Shown: positions 18,399 through 28,116 of the stretch, one piece after another
Position numbering within the stretch: the first letter of the stretch is position 1
Layout: each line of letters starts with the position of its first letter
Program-made: the position numbers and the translations under genes
Assembly (NCBI GenBank): GCA_002715965.1
Contig: PBAL01000014.1
Span: 78,518-142,517 of the forward strand
DNA length: 64,000 nt
From: Verrucomicrobiales bacterium
GTDB taxonomy: Bacteria; Verrucomicrobiota; Verrucomicrobiia; Limisphaerales; JAYPXF01
Direction: 5' to 3'
Notes under the pieces: generated by a model
Databases searched by the model: none
Seen by the model: the letters and a program-made list of their open reading frames with translations, nothing else
What the model was told of the DNA's origin: nothing

Positions 18399-18968
18399 AT
18401 GAGCACAAGCGCGAACCCAAATCCCGATCGCTGGGTCGGATTGGTGATCTCCGAGACCGTCCGGGCGGACCGGCTGGAAGATTACCAAGCCTGGTCCCTC
18501 GGTATCTGTGAGGCGGCCAATCAGGCGCCTGGATTTCGCGCGCGCCAGGTCATTGAACCGCGCGATGCTTCACTTCTGGAATACCTGATCGTGCTCAAGT
18601 TCGACACGGTGCAGAACATGGATCGCCGGCATCAATCGGACGAATACCATCGTTGGCTAATGCAATCCGAAGGGCTCTTCGAAGCACGCAGCCAGCATCA
18701 GCACGGCGAGGGAATGGAGCTGTGGTATGTGCGTCCTGACGAACCCGTGAACGCGCCACCGTTCTGGAAACAGGTTGTGCTCGGTAGCTGTGCAGTTTAT
18801 CCGTCGATCATCCTGCTGCGCTGGATCACCACTCCGTTGCTCGGTCCGCTCAATCTTCATCCCGATCTCAACCTGCTCATCTCCGTCGTGCTGCTGTCGA
18901 TTCTGTTAACCTGGCCCATCATGCCGGGCTTGTCCCGTCTTCTGCGACCATGGTTGTACGGCCGTTGA
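18399..18968 (+). CDS. ABM-domain protein with C-terminal transmembrane helices
   Basis: A 189-residue protein. The N-terminal ~110 residues look like an antibiotic-biosynthesis monooxygenase (ABM, dimeric alpha-beta barrel) domain (AWSLGICEAANQAPGFRARQ, EYLIVLKFDT, YHRWLMQSEGLFE). The C-terminal ~70 residues form two hydrophobic helices (VVLGSCAVYPSIILL and LNLLISVVLLSILLTWPIM). Such membrane-tethered ABM proteins are widespread and uncharacterised. A gap of 57 bases to the multihaem cytochrome gene suggests possible co-transcription. Confidence 0.7.
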   Translation: MSTSANPNPDRWVGLVISETVRADRLEDYQAWSLGICEAANQAPGFRARQVIEPRDASLLEYLIVLKFDTVQNMDRRHQSDEYHRWLMQSEGLFEARSQHQHGEGMELWYVRPDEPVNAPPFWKQVVLGSCAVYPSIILLRWITTPLLGPLNLHPDLNLLISVVLLSILLTWPIMPGLSRLLRPWLYGR

Positions 18969-19025
18969 TCGCCCAAGCCTTTGAACTCGCAATTGCATCC
19001 TCTCCGGTAAAACTGGTTCCCAACA

Positions 19026-21038
19026 ATGGCCGACGAGAACCCCAACCAACGCTCCAACGGACTCGTGTGGTTGATCGTTGCCGGAGTCTGCTTTGGCGGA
19101 GTGTTCCTGCTTTCGCGAAGCAATCCCAAGTCAAATCTGCCGGTCGTTCCGACCGCCGTGCCGACAAAGCCAGAGCGTGTGGCGAGCCAGGAATCTGCCG
19201 CCAACCAGCCACTCTCCGCTGACGCGCTTCAGGCGAAGATCAAGGAGCACCGGCCGGAAGCAAGTCCGCGCAATGGCTTCGCCGGTTCGGAAGCCTGCCG
19301 CGAATGCCACCAACATAATCATGACACCTGGCATGATTCCTACCATCGCACGATGACTCAGCTGGCGACTGCCGAGAGCGTGATCGGTGATTTCAGCGAC
19401 CAGCAGCTTCATTTCCCGGGCGGGGAGCCGTATCGAGTGTTCAAACGCGACGGGCAGTTCTGGGCCGAGATCGGCAACCTGCAGGATTTTCAGTTCGGCC
19501 CTCCCGGTAGACGGCAGGCCTTTCCGGTGGTGATGACCACCGGCTCGCATCACATGCAGGCCTACTGGCTCACGCTGGGCGTCAAACGCACACTCGGCAT
19601 TCTCCCACTGATCTATCTGAAGGAGGACAAGCGGTGGATTCCACGCCGGGCTGCGTTCGTTGCTCCACCAAATGACCTCGATCGCATCCAGCCCGGCGGT
19701 TGGAACAGCATCTGTGTGAAGTGCCATGCCACCCACGGGCTCAACGAGGAACACAAATTGGAGACTTTGGACAATCCCTCCGGAACACCCTTCGGTGTTT
19801 TCGACACAAAGGTCGCCGAACTTGGGATCTCATGCGAGGCGTGTCATGGCCCGGGCGAAACTCATGTGAAAGTTCACCGCAATATCGCGCTGGCGCACGG
19901 CGAAGAGGACCTGATCATAAACCCCTCCGACCTGGACCACCGCCTGTCCGCACAGGTCTGCGGTGGATGCCACGCGATCGCCGAAACAAAGAACAAGGAT
20001 GATTCATGGCTCGACTTTCATGCCGGACTGAAGCTTGAGGATTCGCGGCACCTCAAGGGGATTGACGAAGTAAGCCTCACCCGGATGAAAGCGAAACACA
20101 CTCACGTCGGGGAGGAGATGGCGCAGAAGCGGATCGATTTTCAAATCACGGCAGACTTCTGGCCGGACGGCGTTCCGCGTGGCTCCGGGACCGAATTCAC
20201 CGGCATGCGGATGAGTGGCTGCTTTCAACGCGGCGAAATGTCCTGCATCTCCTGCCATCGGCTTCACCAGGGGAAGAGCGACTTGAGATCGCGCAAGGAA
20301 TGGGCCGACGATCAGCTCGCCACCGGCATGCGCACCAATCAGGCGTGCACGCAATGCCACGACAAGGATGAGTTCGGGCCAAAACACACCCATCATGCCG
20401 CGGGCTCGACAGGCAGCCTCTGCGCCAACTGCCACATGCCTTACACAACATGGGGATTGATGAAAGGCATCCGCAATCACGCCATCACCAGTCCGCGGGT
20501 GAAAGACAGCGCACCCATGATCCGCCCCAACGCCTGCAATCTCTGCCATCTCGACAAGTCGGTAAAATGGAGCGCGGATCGATTGACCGATTGGTTCCAG
20601 CATCCGAGTCCCGGACTCGATGCGGATGAAGCCACCTTTGCGGCCGGCGTCGTCTGGTCCCTGCAAGGCGATGCCGCGCAACGCGCCGTCGTCGCGTACA
20701 ACTTCGGCAAGCTGGCCACACAAGAAGCGTCAGGCCAGCATTGGATGCCACCGGTCCTCAGTTATCTCATTCGCGATCCCTACGACGCCGTTCGGTACGT
20801 CGCTGGCAAGTCGCTGATATCCCTCCCGGGCTATCGCGAGTTCGAATACAACTTTGTTGCTCCCTCGCAACAACTTGGCAAATCCGGCAAACGCGTGATG
20901 GATCAATGGAACGAATCCGCCAGCCGCCCCATCAACGCGTCCCACCTCCTGCTCGATGAGCAAGGCCGCTTCGACAAAACGGAAGCGGACCGCCTTCTAA
21001 TGAACAGGAACAACCGCGTGGTCCACGTCTCCGAGTAG
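19026..21038 (+). CDS. Multihaem (8 x CXXCH) cytochrome c, membrane-anchored
   Basis: A 670-residue c-type cytochrome with an N-terminal membrane anchor (about 12-30) and eight covalent haem sites: CRECH (91), CVKCH, CEACH, CGGCH, CISCH, CTQCH, CANCH and CNLCH. After the last haem site the C-terminal ~150 residues lack Cys and contain helical, HEAT-like sequence. This architecture resembles the multihaem cytochrome proteins common in Planctomycetota and Verrucomicrobiota. It may be an electron conduit or an oxidoreductase of the octahaem type; no active-site lysine or CXXCK haem is visible. Maturation needs cytochrome c biogenesis genes elsewhere. It could be linked to the ABM membrane protein just upstream. 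Confidence 0.88.
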   Translation: MADENPNQRSNGLVWLIVAGVCFGGVFLLSRSNPKSNLPVVPTAVPTKPERVASQESAANQPLSADALQAKIKEHRPEASPRNGFAGSEACRECHQHNHDTWHDSYHRTMTQLATAESVIGDFSDQQLHFPGGEPYRVFKRDGQFWAEIGNLQDFQFGPPGRRQAFPVVMTTGSHHMQAYWLTLGVKRTLGILPLIYLKEDKRWIPRRAAFVAPPNDLDRIQPGGWNSICVKCHATHGLNEEHKLETLDNPSGTPFGVFDTKVAELGISCEACHGPGETHVKVHRNIALAHGEEDLIINPSDLDHRLSAQVCGGCHAIAETKNKDDSWLDFHAGLKLEDSRHLKGIDEVSLTRMKAKHTHVGEEMAQKRIDFQITADFWPDGVPRGSGTEFTGMRMSGCFQRGEMSCISCHRLHQGKSDLRSRKEWADDQLATGMRTNQACTQCHDKDEFGPKHTHHAAGSTGSLCANCHMPYTTWGLMKGIRNHAITSPRVKDSAPMIRPNACNLCHLDKSVKWSADRLTDWFQHPSPGLDADEATFAAGVVWSLQGDAAQRAVVAYNFGKLATQEASGQHWMPPVLSYLIRDPYDAVRYVAGKSLISLPGYREFEYNFVAPSQQLGKSGKRVMDQWNESASRPINASHLLLDEQGRFDKTEADRLLMNRNNRVVHVSE

Positions 21039-21110
21039 CCAACAGAAGCCACCAGCCACTGAGTGCGAATTGGGGCAGCTTGATCCTCCCCATTGACACG
21101 TTGCCCCTGT

Positions 21111-22298
21111 CTACATCCTGATCTCAACTGCTCCAGCCGCGTTGCGCGCTTTCCCGCGTGCATCGTCGATTGAATCTCCACGGGCAATCGCAACACCCAT
21201 CCGGCGTTTGCCGGCGACCTCGGGCTTGCCGAAGAGGCGCAGCTGGGTGTCCGGCTGGCTGAGGGCCGCATTGAGATTGCCAAATTCAAGTTTGTCGGTT
21301 TCGCCTTCGGCCAGGATGACAGCGGATGCGCTGGGTCCGTGTTGTTGGATGTTGGGAATCGGAAGCCCGAGAATGGCGCGGGCGTGAAGCGCGAACTGAG
21401 AGAGGTCTTGCGAGATCATGGTGACCATGCCGGTATCGTGCGGACGCGGTGAGACCTCGGAAAACCAGACATCGTCACCCTTGATGAAGAGTTCCACGCC
21501 AAATATTCCGCGGCCACCCAGGGCATCCGTAATCTTGCGCGCATAGTCACGGGCATTGTCACACGCGGTGTCGGTCATGGGCTGGGGCTGCCAGGATTCG
21601 CGGTAGTCGCCATCCACCTGAATGTGTCCGATCGGTTCACAGAACGAGGTGCCGTCGATGTGCCGGACGGTGAGTTGGGTGATCTCATAGTCGAAATCCA
21701 CGAAGCCTTCGACGATGACCTTGCCGGCACCTGCGCGTCCGCCTTCCTGCGCGTAGTTCCATGAATGTTGAATGTCACCTTCCGTCTTCACCACGCTCTG
21801 GCCCTTTCCCGAGGAGGACATGATGGGCTTCACAACGCAGGGCATGCCGATCTGATTGATGGCGGCTCGGAATTCCTCTTCCGTCTCTGCGAAGAGATAC
21901 GGCGAGGTCTTCAAGCCCAGTTCCTCGGCAGCCAGGCGACGAATGCCTTCGCGGTTCATCGTCAATTGTGTTGCGCGCGCCGTGGGAATGATGGTCGCCA
22001 TTCCTTCCTGCTCCAACTCGGCCAGGGTGCCCGTGGCAATCGCCTCGACCTCCGGCACGACCAGATGTGGTTTCTCCTGCTCGACCACTTCGCGGAGTTT
22101 CGCGCCATCAAGCATGGAAAACACATGCGAGCGATCCGCGACCTGCATGGCCGGGGCATTCTCGTAGCGATCTGCGGCAATGACCTCGACGCCGAGCCGC
22201 TGCAGTTCAATGACCACTTCCTTGCCCAGCTCTCCGGAGCCACAGAGCATCACGCGAGTTGCGGTGTCGGAAAACGGCGTGCCAATCGAAGAACTCAT
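21111..22298 (-). CDS. purT: Formate-dependent GAR transformylase
   Basis: A 395-residue ATP-grasp enzyme that uses formate and ATP to formylate glycinamide ribonucleotide in purine synthesis. [19 protein letters not shown] is the N-terminal nucleotide-fold start. [33 protein letters not shown] (ATP-grasp glycine loop) and [27 protein letters not shown] (split metal and ATP ligands) follow in family order, and the C-terminal [11 protein letters not shown] matches PurT. The length is normal and the gene appears intact. Confidence 0.96.
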   Translation of the reverse strand: MSSSIGTPFSDTATRVMLCGSGELGKEVVIELQRLGVEVIAADRYENAPAMQVADRSHVFSMLDGAKLREVVEQEKPHLVVPEVEAIATGTLAELEQEGMATIIPTARATQLTMNREGIRRLAAEELGLKTSPYLFAETEEEFRAAINQIGMPCVVKPIMSSSGKGQSVVKTEGDIQHSWNYAQEGGRAGAGKVIVEGFVDFDYEITQLTVRHIDGTSFCEPIGHIQVDGDYRESWQPQPMTDTACDNARDYARKITDALGGRGIFGVELFIKGDDVWFSEVSPRPHDTGMVTMISQDLSQFALHARAILGLPIPNIQQHGPSASAVILAEGETDKLEFGNLNAALSQPDTQLRLFGKPEVAGKRRMGVAIARGDSIDDARGKARNAAGAVEIRM

Positions 22299-22364
22299 GT
22301 GGATTGATTATCGGGTGGGATGGGTGAAGTCAATTGGGAGCTATTCACAAGTGCGGTTGCCAGC

Positions 22365-23108
22365 TCAGCGCGGAACCTCATGCGTCCATCCCCGCCAGAA
22401 TCCCGGCCGTCTGCGGAACAGCAGGATGACGAGGGGATTGGTCAACAGCAGCGTTTTCCAAAGCGGCCAGTTGTCAAAACGGCGCGGCGAGGGAACAACC
22501 CCGAGATCGGTCAGGAAGCGAAGATATTTGCCCTGCTTGCGCGCGGCACGCTTGACGGACCAGTAGAATTCCACGTCTTCTCCCATGTAAAACTCCACCT
22601 CGTACCCACCGAGTTCCTCAAAGACCTCTCGCCGATAAAACTGCGCCGCGCCCTGTGCCATGCCCATCAGGCGTCCGGTGACGCGCCAATAGAGGAGGTA
22701 GAGTTTCATCAATAGGCGCTTCGGCTGGTGCACTAATTCGACTGCGCCTCCCCAGCAATCTGGGTCATTCATCACCTCAACGACCCGATGAATCAGTTGT
22801 TCGGGAATCAAGGTGTCCGCATCGAGGAAAAGAAGAATATCGCCGTTCGCGGAGTGGGCACCGCGGTTTCGCACGTGCCCGATATTTCTCTTTATCTCGT
22901 GTATGACCTGTGCCCCATGCTCGTGTGCCACCGCGCTCGTTCGATCCGTGCTCGCGTTGTCCACGACGATTACCTCCATTCCCAGCGCAGGTTCGCGTTC
23001 TTTGGCAAATTCAATCGCCGCGCCAACGCGTCCAAGTGTCCCGCCCAGAAACCGTTCCTCGTTCAGGGCGGGGATGACAATTGACAGAGAGTTCACCCGG
23101 CGGGTCAC
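22365..23108 (-). CDS. Family 2 glycosyltransferase
   Basis: A 247-residue GT-A enzyme. LSIVIPALNEERFLGGTL and VIVVDNASTDRT form the nucleotide-binding part, and ILLFLDADTLIP carries the metal-binding DxD motif. A C-terminal amphipathic or hydrophobic segment (WKTLLLTNPLVILLF) suggests membrane association. No Met is available, so translation probably starts at the GTG at 23108 or the in-frame GTG at 23096. The acceptor is unknown. It is 66 bases downstream of purT in the same orientation. Confidence 0.85.
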   Translation of the reverse strand: MTRRVNSLSIVIPALNEERFLGGTLGRVGAAIEFAKEREPALGMEVIVVDNASTDRTSAVAHEHGAQVIHEIKRNIGHVRNRGAHSANGDILLFLDADTLIPEQLIHRVVEVMNDPDCWGGAVELVHQPKRLLMKLYLLYWRVTGRLMGMAQGAAQFYRREVFEELGGYEVEFYMGEDVEFYWSVKRAARKQGKYLRFLTDLGVVPSPRRFDNWPLWKTLLLTNPLVILLFRRRPGFWRGWTHEVPR

Positions 23109-23280
23109 GGGACAAGTCTGACTGGATCCACGATCTTGTCGATGGACTGAGGTTCAAATTTGCGGTGCGGTCTCCCCGTCCCGTGGCTCACTTCGACGGT
23201 ATCCTAGTGTAGTCCGTCAGCAATGAAATGGCAGTTTGCCCGGTTCTTAATCAACCCGTCAATACACGTATGACGCAACA

Positions 23281-24630
23281 CTAGCGTTTTGCGATATCGA
23301 CCAGCCGGGACAATCGCTCAAGGTAATCGGCAACGTTCGGTCTGGGATCGATGGCCTGGGCATTGCGCAACAGCAGAACAGCTTTGTCGAACTGATTGCG
23401 GCGCACGAGCATGATTGCCTGCTGAACCATGGCACGGGCTTCGAATCCCTCGATTCGGGAAGCGCGTTCGTAGAGCAGCGCTGCACGTTCCTGCTTCTCC
23501 TGATCCCAGTCCTCAGCGTAATGATCGCCAAGCAACAGAAGCGTTTCGCCATCCGTGGGATTCTGCTCCAACAAGGTTTCAAGTGTCACCAGCGCACCAG
23601 AGGTATCGCCTTGGTTGAAGGCAATACGAGATTTCAGCCGCAGGAGATTGTCAGACTTGGTCGCAAAAGACTTTTCGATTGCAGAAACCAGACGAGCGGA
23701 TTCCTTCGCGTTTTCTTGTTCAAGGATGACGAGTGCGACACGGAGCATGCGGTCGAGATTGGGAAGCGGCTTTTTGGAGAGGGCTTCCACGTAAGTATCG
23801 ACGGCGGTCTTCGGAAGGCCCTGATTGACGTAGATGTCGCCGAGGTTCAGCAGGCTGCCGGGGCTGGCTTTGCCCATGCGACGGAGGAGTTCGTAGTTGG
23901 CTGCTGCGCGCTCGATATCTTCACGGCCCAGATAAGTGTCGGCTTGAGCCAGCCAGAGATTGGCGCGATCCGGTTTGAGGACGAGGAGTTCTTCCAGCCA
24001 GGCAGCGGCTTCGGCATGACGCTGTTGCGCCATCAGTGTGCTGGCCAGTCCTTGTTTCCAACTCTCGCTCCGGGGATTGAAGATCAGGGCTCGTCGATAG
24101 GCAGACTCGGCGGAGGCATGGTGCCCGAGCCTTAAGTGGCAATGTCCGATAAGCCCGTATGTCAGCTCATCGACTTCGCCAAGAGCGAGGGACTTGAGGA
24201 GAGATGCCAGAGAGTTTTCATAATCGGCTTGTTGGAATTGAATCAGTGCGAGGTTTTTATGAGCACGCAGGAAGTCGGGCATCTTCTTCAGAGCTACCCG
24301 GTACTGAGATGCTGCATGGTCCAGTTTGTTCTGTTGGAACAGGAAGTTACCGAGCGTAAAGTCCAAGGCCGCACTTGAATTGGTGCTGGTGGCGTTCAGC
24401 AGGCGAATACTCGCAGCAGGCATATTGGTCGCAAGGATTCCGGCGACTTCGTCGAGTAATTGCTTCTCTTCCTGCGTGATGGTCGGTTCGACCGAGGAAT
24501 GAAATCCGTAACTGGCTGCGAATCGGGCTTTGAATTCCGGCGACTTGAAGACTTCCTGCAGATCCAAATCGACTGCTGTGGCCGAAGTGGCCAGCATAAT
24601 GATCAAGAATGTATGACGAACAAGAACCAT
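23281..24630 (-). CDS. Periplasmic TPR protein of TonB2-type operon
   Basis: A 449-residue protein with a signal peptide from the ATG at 24630 (MVLVRHTFLIIMLATSATA). The frame is open further upstream, but that part overlaps the tonB gene. About ten TPR-like units cover residues 70-440 (for example GNFLFQQNKLDHAASQYRVAL and LGDIYVNQGLPKTAVDTYVEAL). It is the last gene of the operon and starts one base after the tonB stop. In TonB2 systems of Vibrio and relatives a TPR protein occupies this place and is thought to assist the energy transduction complex. That role is inferred from gene order. Confidence 0.8.
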   Translation of the reverse strand: MVLVRHTFLIIMLATSATAVDLDLQEVFKSPEFKARFAASYGFHSSVEPTITQEEKQLLDEVAGILATNMPAASIRLLNATSTNSSAALDFTLGNFLFQQNKLDHAASQYRVALKKMPDFLRAHKNLALIQFQQADYENSLASLLKSLALGEVDELTYGLIGHCHLRLGHHASAESAYRRALIFNPRSESWKQGLASTLMAQQRHAEAAAWLEELLVLKPDRANLWLAQADTYLGREDIERAAANYELLRRMGKASPGSLLNLGDIYVNQGLPKTAVDTYVEALSKKPLPNLDRMLRVALVILEQENAKESARLVSAIEKSFATKSDNLLRLKSRIAFNQGDTSGALVTLETLLEQNPTDGETLLLLGDHYAEDWDQEKQERAALLYERASRIEGFEARAMVQQAIMLVRRNQFDKAVLLLRNAQAIDPRPNVADYLERLSRLVDIAKR

Positions 24631-24631
24631 G

Positions 24632-25339
24632 CTATTTTGTCGGCGCTTCAAATCGAATGGGATACCCGGTCCACACTGCGACGGGCCTGCCACGTCTGGA
24701 TGCCGATTCGAATCGAGAGCGGCTGATGGCGCTCAAAGCTGCGCTGTTAAATCCGCGATGGGTCGATTCAAGGATGCTCAGATCCACCGGATTTCCTTCG
24801 GAGTCGACCACGAACTTGACGAGCACCCGTCCAGAGATTCCCGCTTTTTTTAACGAGACCGGGTAGTTTGGCCGGGGAACAAACAAAGGTCTGGGCGGCT
24901 TGTCCACCTGGTTAAGATCAAATACTTCAAAATCAGTTACACCTGGTTGGCCGACGGCTTGAAAGTTCAGGTCAAAGTCCCCGGCCAGCTTCGTGTTTAA
25001 GTCGGGCACGAGTTTGACGTTGAGTTGATTGAGTTCCAGCGGTGGCACGGACACTTGAAGTTCCGTCTTCATCTGCACTTCGAGCGTCTCCTCAACCGGC
25101 GCCTTCTTCTTTGGCGGTGGCGGTTGCTTGACCGGAGGGGGCGGTATCTCGGCCGCGACGAGCTGGTGCAACTTTTCCTTCAGTTCGGGTTCGACGGGCT
25201 GGACCTGGAACACGGCAAAAGCGACAAAGATCCCTCCTCCAAATGCGGCTGCTACCAACGCGGACACCAACGGAATGCCACACTGTGGCGGTGCGTGATA
25301 GACCACGCTCGCTTCACTCGCTGGAGAATCGGCTGCCAT
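24632..25339 (-). CDS. tonB: TonB family energy transducer
   Basis: A 235-residue protein with an N-terminal membrane helix (SALVAAAFGGGIFVAFAVF), a Pro/Lys-rich periplasmic linker (PPPPVKQPPPPKKK) and a C-terminal TonB domain (LFVPRPNYPVSLKKAGISGR, VKFVVDSEGNPVDLSI, AALSAISRSRF) that contacts TonB boxes of outer-membrane receptors. The ATG at 25339 is preferred to the TTG at 25345, which overlaps the exbD stop. The gene belongs to an ExbB-ExbD-TonB module using the proton-motive force. Confidence 0.93.
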   Translation of the reverse strand: MAADSPASEASVVYHAPPQCGIPLVSALVAAAFGGGIFVAFAVFQVQPVEPELKEKLHQLVAAEIPPPPVKQPPPPKKKAPVEETLEVQMKTELQVSVPPLELNQLNVKLVPDLNTKLAGDFDLNFQAVGQPGVTDFEVFDLNQVDKPPRPLFVPRPNYPVSLKKAGISGRVLVKFVVDSEGNPVDLSILESTHRGFNSAALSAISRSRFESASRRGRPVAVWTGYPIRFEAPTK

Positions 25340-25341
25340 GG

Positions 25342-25752
25342 TCAACTTCCGGGTGTGTCAGTGGAGAGGCTGATGAGATTGGCGCCACCCGCCTTGGCTT
25401 CGTCCATCACCGAAACAATCAAATCAGCGTGCACCGTCTTGTCGGCTTGAAGGATGACGGGAATTGCCTGTTTCTCACAGAGGCGGGTCACCACAGCGCG
25501 CACCCCTTGCACCCCAATCTCGCGTCCGCCATAAACGACCTGCCCGCTGGCGCTGAGGGCAATGAGGATGGATTTCTTCTCAAGCTGGCGCGAGGTGTTG
25601 GCGATCGGCTTGTCAACGTCGATGCCGGTTTCCTCGACGAAAACTGTCGTAACGATGAAGAAGATCAACAGGATGAACACCATGTCGATCAAGGGCGAGA
25701 TGTTGACCTCGTTACGCTCTTCCTCTTCTTCAAGATAACGGCGGCTTTGCAT
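25342..25752 (-). CDS. exbD: ExbD/TolR family biopolymer transporter
   Basis: A 136-residue protein with a short cytoplasmic N-terminus and one TM helix containing the essential Asp (VNISPLIDMVFILLIFFI). It is followed by a periplasmic domain with KSILIALSASGQVVYGG and VILQADKTVHADLIVSV. It forms the proton channel with ExbB, encoded two bases upstream. Confidence 0.94.
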   Translation of the reverse strand: MQSRRYLEEEEERNEVNISPLIDMVFILLIFFIVTTVFVEETGIDVDKPIANTSRQLEKKSILIALSASGQVVYGGREIGVQGVRAVVTRLCEKQAIPVILQADKTVHADLIVSVMDEAKAGGANLISLSTDTPGS

Positions 25753-25754
25753 AT

Positions 25755-26351
25755 TCAGCTTTGCTGGCAGTGCTGCAGCGTGAGGTTCTCGAGGTGATAG
25801 AGGAATTCGCGGAAGCGGTTGCGCTGACGACGCACGAAGTAGAGCCCGAAGAAACCCGTGACCGCGATAATGAGCCCGACTTCCGTGGTGATCAGGGCTT
25901 CGGAGATTCCGTGAGACATTCGGCCCAAGGTGTTGCCGCTGGTTTCACCGATGGCCTCAAAGGTTTCCAACATGCCCAGCACAGTGCCGAGCAAGCCGAG
26001 CAAGGGCGCAGCCGTCACGGCAACACCGAGCATCACAATTCGTTGATTCAGCCGAGGAAGTCGAGCGGAGCGAACGGCCAGGAAACGTTCGCGAACGGCC
26101 CAGGCGCTTTTCTCGCCGGCTTGGGAGTAACGGATGATTTGGCCGGCTTCTCCCTTGGCTTGATCGGGCCGTTTGATCCATTCGTTCCACTTGATGTTCT
26201 CCGCGTCCTTGCAATCCGTGCGGGCGAAGTAAATGAGCATTTCGGAGACATGATAGCCGATAAAGACCGCGAGCAGAAACAGCGGGATCAAGACGCAACC
26301 GCCGTCGTGCCAGACATGCCAGAGGCCGGGTGGATGGAAGTCATTGATCAT
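25755..26351 (-). CDS. exbB: ExbB/TolQ family proton channel protein
   Basis: A 198-residue MotA/TolQ/ExbB protein with three membrane segments. TM1 is near residues 18-38 and a cytoplasmic loop carries the RFLAVRSARLPRL block. The conserved VAVTAAPLLGLLGTVLGML and GISEALITTEVGLIIAVTGF lie in TM2-TM3. An ATG at 26351 is chosen over the upstream TTG. A hairpin-rich repeat region separates it from the preceding TtpC-like gene, although the operon direction is continuous. Confidence 0.92.
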   Translation of the reverse strand: MINDFHPPGLWHVWHDGGCVLIPLFLLAVFIGYHVSEMLIYFARTDCKDAENIKWNEWIKRPDQAKGEAGQIIRYSQAGEKSAWAVRERFLAVRSARLPRLNQRIVMLGVAVTAAPLLGLLGTVLGMLETFEAIGETSGNTLGRMSHGISEALITTEVGLIIAVTGFFGLYFVRRQRNRFREFLYHLENLTLQHCQQS

Positions 26352-26485
26352 GGTGATTTCACCCCGACCCAACGGGCCAGAGCTAAGCCAGCCCAGGGCA
26401 ACGCACTGGGTTGTCCGGTCGCCATGAGGCCAGCCCCAAAGTGGGCGGCTCTATTGGATGTCCGTTTCGTTTGAAAGCTAGGGCC

Positions 26486-26563
26486 GCCCCGTTGGGGCTT
26501 CATTGTAGCTACCTCAAACCCAGGGCGTTGCCCTGGACTGTGATAGGATCGGCCCTTTGGGCC
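26486..26563. repeat. Cluster of three short perfect hairpins inside the TonB operon
   Basis: GCCCC-GTT-GGGGC (26486-26498), CCAGGGC-GTT-GCCCTGG (26520-26536) and GGCCC-TTT-GGGCC (26551-26563). Further similar but weaker hairpins extend to about 26390 on the left. The gap 26352-26715 has no gene and is made up largely of this element, which resembles translated-repeat clusters ('SPGQRPG' type) scattered through environmental bacterial genomes. It may affect mRNA stability between the two ExbB-like genes. Confidence 0.65.
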
Positions 26564-26715
26564 TGGAGAACAGAGATTGCAGCAAGCGGATCGCAATCCG
26601 ATTGCCCCGTTCGCTGCCACGCGCAACTGGACGGGCAGATTGCCCATCCTACGACGGCGCGTAGCCATGCGCATGTTTGATCGCCACTTGATGATTCGTT
26701 TGGATGCCTTGGAAA

Positions 26716-28116
26716 TCATTCTTCGTTGTTCAAGGCGAGGCCGTTGACAAAACCCACGGCGGCTTGTTCCAGGCTGGTAATGAAACCGCGAATCTTGCGG
26801 CTGAGCGCGGCATGCACGAGCAATGCCGCAACGGCGACGATGAGGCCGCATTCGGTTGTGACGAGCGCTTCGGAAATACCACTGGAAAGCGTCTTGGCAT
26901 CGCCGGTGCCGAACATGGTGATCAGCTTGAAGGTGTTGATCATGCCCGTGACCGTGCCAAGCAATCCGAGCAGCGGCGCGACAGCGGCAGTGAGACCGAT
27001 GAAGGGAAGCCAGCGTTCCAAACGCGGCCGAATGTGAAGCACGCGTTCGTAGAGCATCTCTTCGAGGAGTTCCTTCTTCTGGTTCGCGTTGTTGATGGCG
27101 GTTTCCAGCAGATTGCCAGCCGGACCCTTGAGAGAGCGTGCGTGGTCCAGCGCCTTCGGTTTCTGATTGGTGGCGAGTTGTTTGAGAATGAGCTCAACGT
27201 CCTGCGGCAGCGGTGCGCGCAGGCGAACAACCTGCATCCACTTGGCAATGCACAGCAATGACGCCAGCCCAGCAAGCACGAGAATCGGGATCATCACCAC
27301 CCCCCCTTTTCTCAGGTGCTCTTCCAAGGTTTCCTGCGTCTCTTGTATCTGGAGGGCGCGTCCTCCGGATGGATCGACCGGGAAAAGTCCCTTGCCGCTC
27401 TGGACCAATTCGCGGAGCTCATTCGTCTGCCCGCCGTTCAACGGAATGATCACGGCATCGAGTGTGTTCACCTCCAGTTGCGCAATGCCGACGTTGCCCT
27501 TTGCGTTGCCGGCGAACACCGCGACCGGTCCCGCAAGGGCGAAACGACCTTGATCGAGTTCTCCTTCCTGCGAAAGCGCCCGGCCTTCGAAGGTCTGTCC
27601 GCCCATCAACTTGCCCACGCGTTCGGCCGTCTTGTCGAGGAGTTCGAATTGTTTGTCCAGGCGTTCCAGGGCAGACATGTTCGCGTCATCCGTGACGGAC
27701 TCGGCCTGCTCGATGACGGCTTCGTATTCGCGTAGTTCGCTGATATGGATCTTCGTCTCAAGAAAATGTCCAAACTCAGCGAGTGAACTGGTGACGAACT
27801 CCATCTCCTGGTCCGCTGCACTCAGTTCAGTTTCGAGACCGCCAATGCTTTCCTTGGCATCGCGGGCCTGAGCACGGGCGGTCTTCAACTCGCCACGCTT
27901 TGCCGCGGTGGAGGATTCGAGCTCGTTGATCTTCTTCGCAAGCGGCAGCTTTTCTTCCGCGATCTTTCGATTGAGATCGGTGAGTTCTTTTTGAGCAGAG
28001 CGCAGGTCGGCCGCAACGGATGCGGACGCGCCATCGAACGAAGCCTCTGCAGCTTGGCCGATTGGACTGATCGGACCGATCATCAGGATCGAAGCGATGT
28101 ATGCTGCTGCCCTCAT
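26716..28116 (-). CDS. TtpC-like large ExbB (coiled coil + MotA/TolQ/ExbB domain)
   Basis: A 466-residue fusion protein. A signal peptide-like segment is followed by a periplasmic coiled-coil region at about 35-150 (DLRSAQKELTDLNRKIAEEK). A central beta-rich part and three TM helices in the last 200 residues follow, with AAVAPLLGLLGTVTGMINTF and GISEALVTTECGLIVAVAAL as in ExbB. This domain order matches TtpC of the Vibrio TonB2 system. It overlaps the DUF3450 gene by four bases (ATGA), so the two are translationally coupled. Confidence 0.85.
   Translation of the reverse strand: MRAAAYIASILMIGPISPIGQAAEASFDGASASVAADLRSAQKELTDLNRKIAEEKLPLAKKINELESSTAAKRGELKTARAQARDAKESIGGLETELSAADQEMEFVTSSLAEFGHFLETKIHISELREYEAVIEQAESVTDDANMSALERLDKQFELLDKTAERVGKLMGGQTFEGRALSQEGELDQGRFALAGPVAVFAGNAKGNVGIAQLEVNTLDAVIIPLNGGQTNELRELVQSGKGLFPVDPSGGRALQIQETQETLEEHLRKGGVVMIPILVLAGLASLLCIAKWMQVVRLRAPLPQDVELILKQLATNQKPKALDHARSLKGPAGNLLETAINNANQKKELLEEMLYERVLHIRPRLERWLPFIGLTAAVAPLLGLLGTVTGMINTFKLITMFGTGDAKTLSSGISEALVTTECGLIVAVAALLVHAALSRKIRGFITSLEQAAVGFVNGLALNNEE

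Noticed and set aside
23109..23280. tRNA-like stretch between the glycosyltransferase and TPR genes
   Set aside because: No cloverleaf with acceptor stem and T-loop could be drawn.
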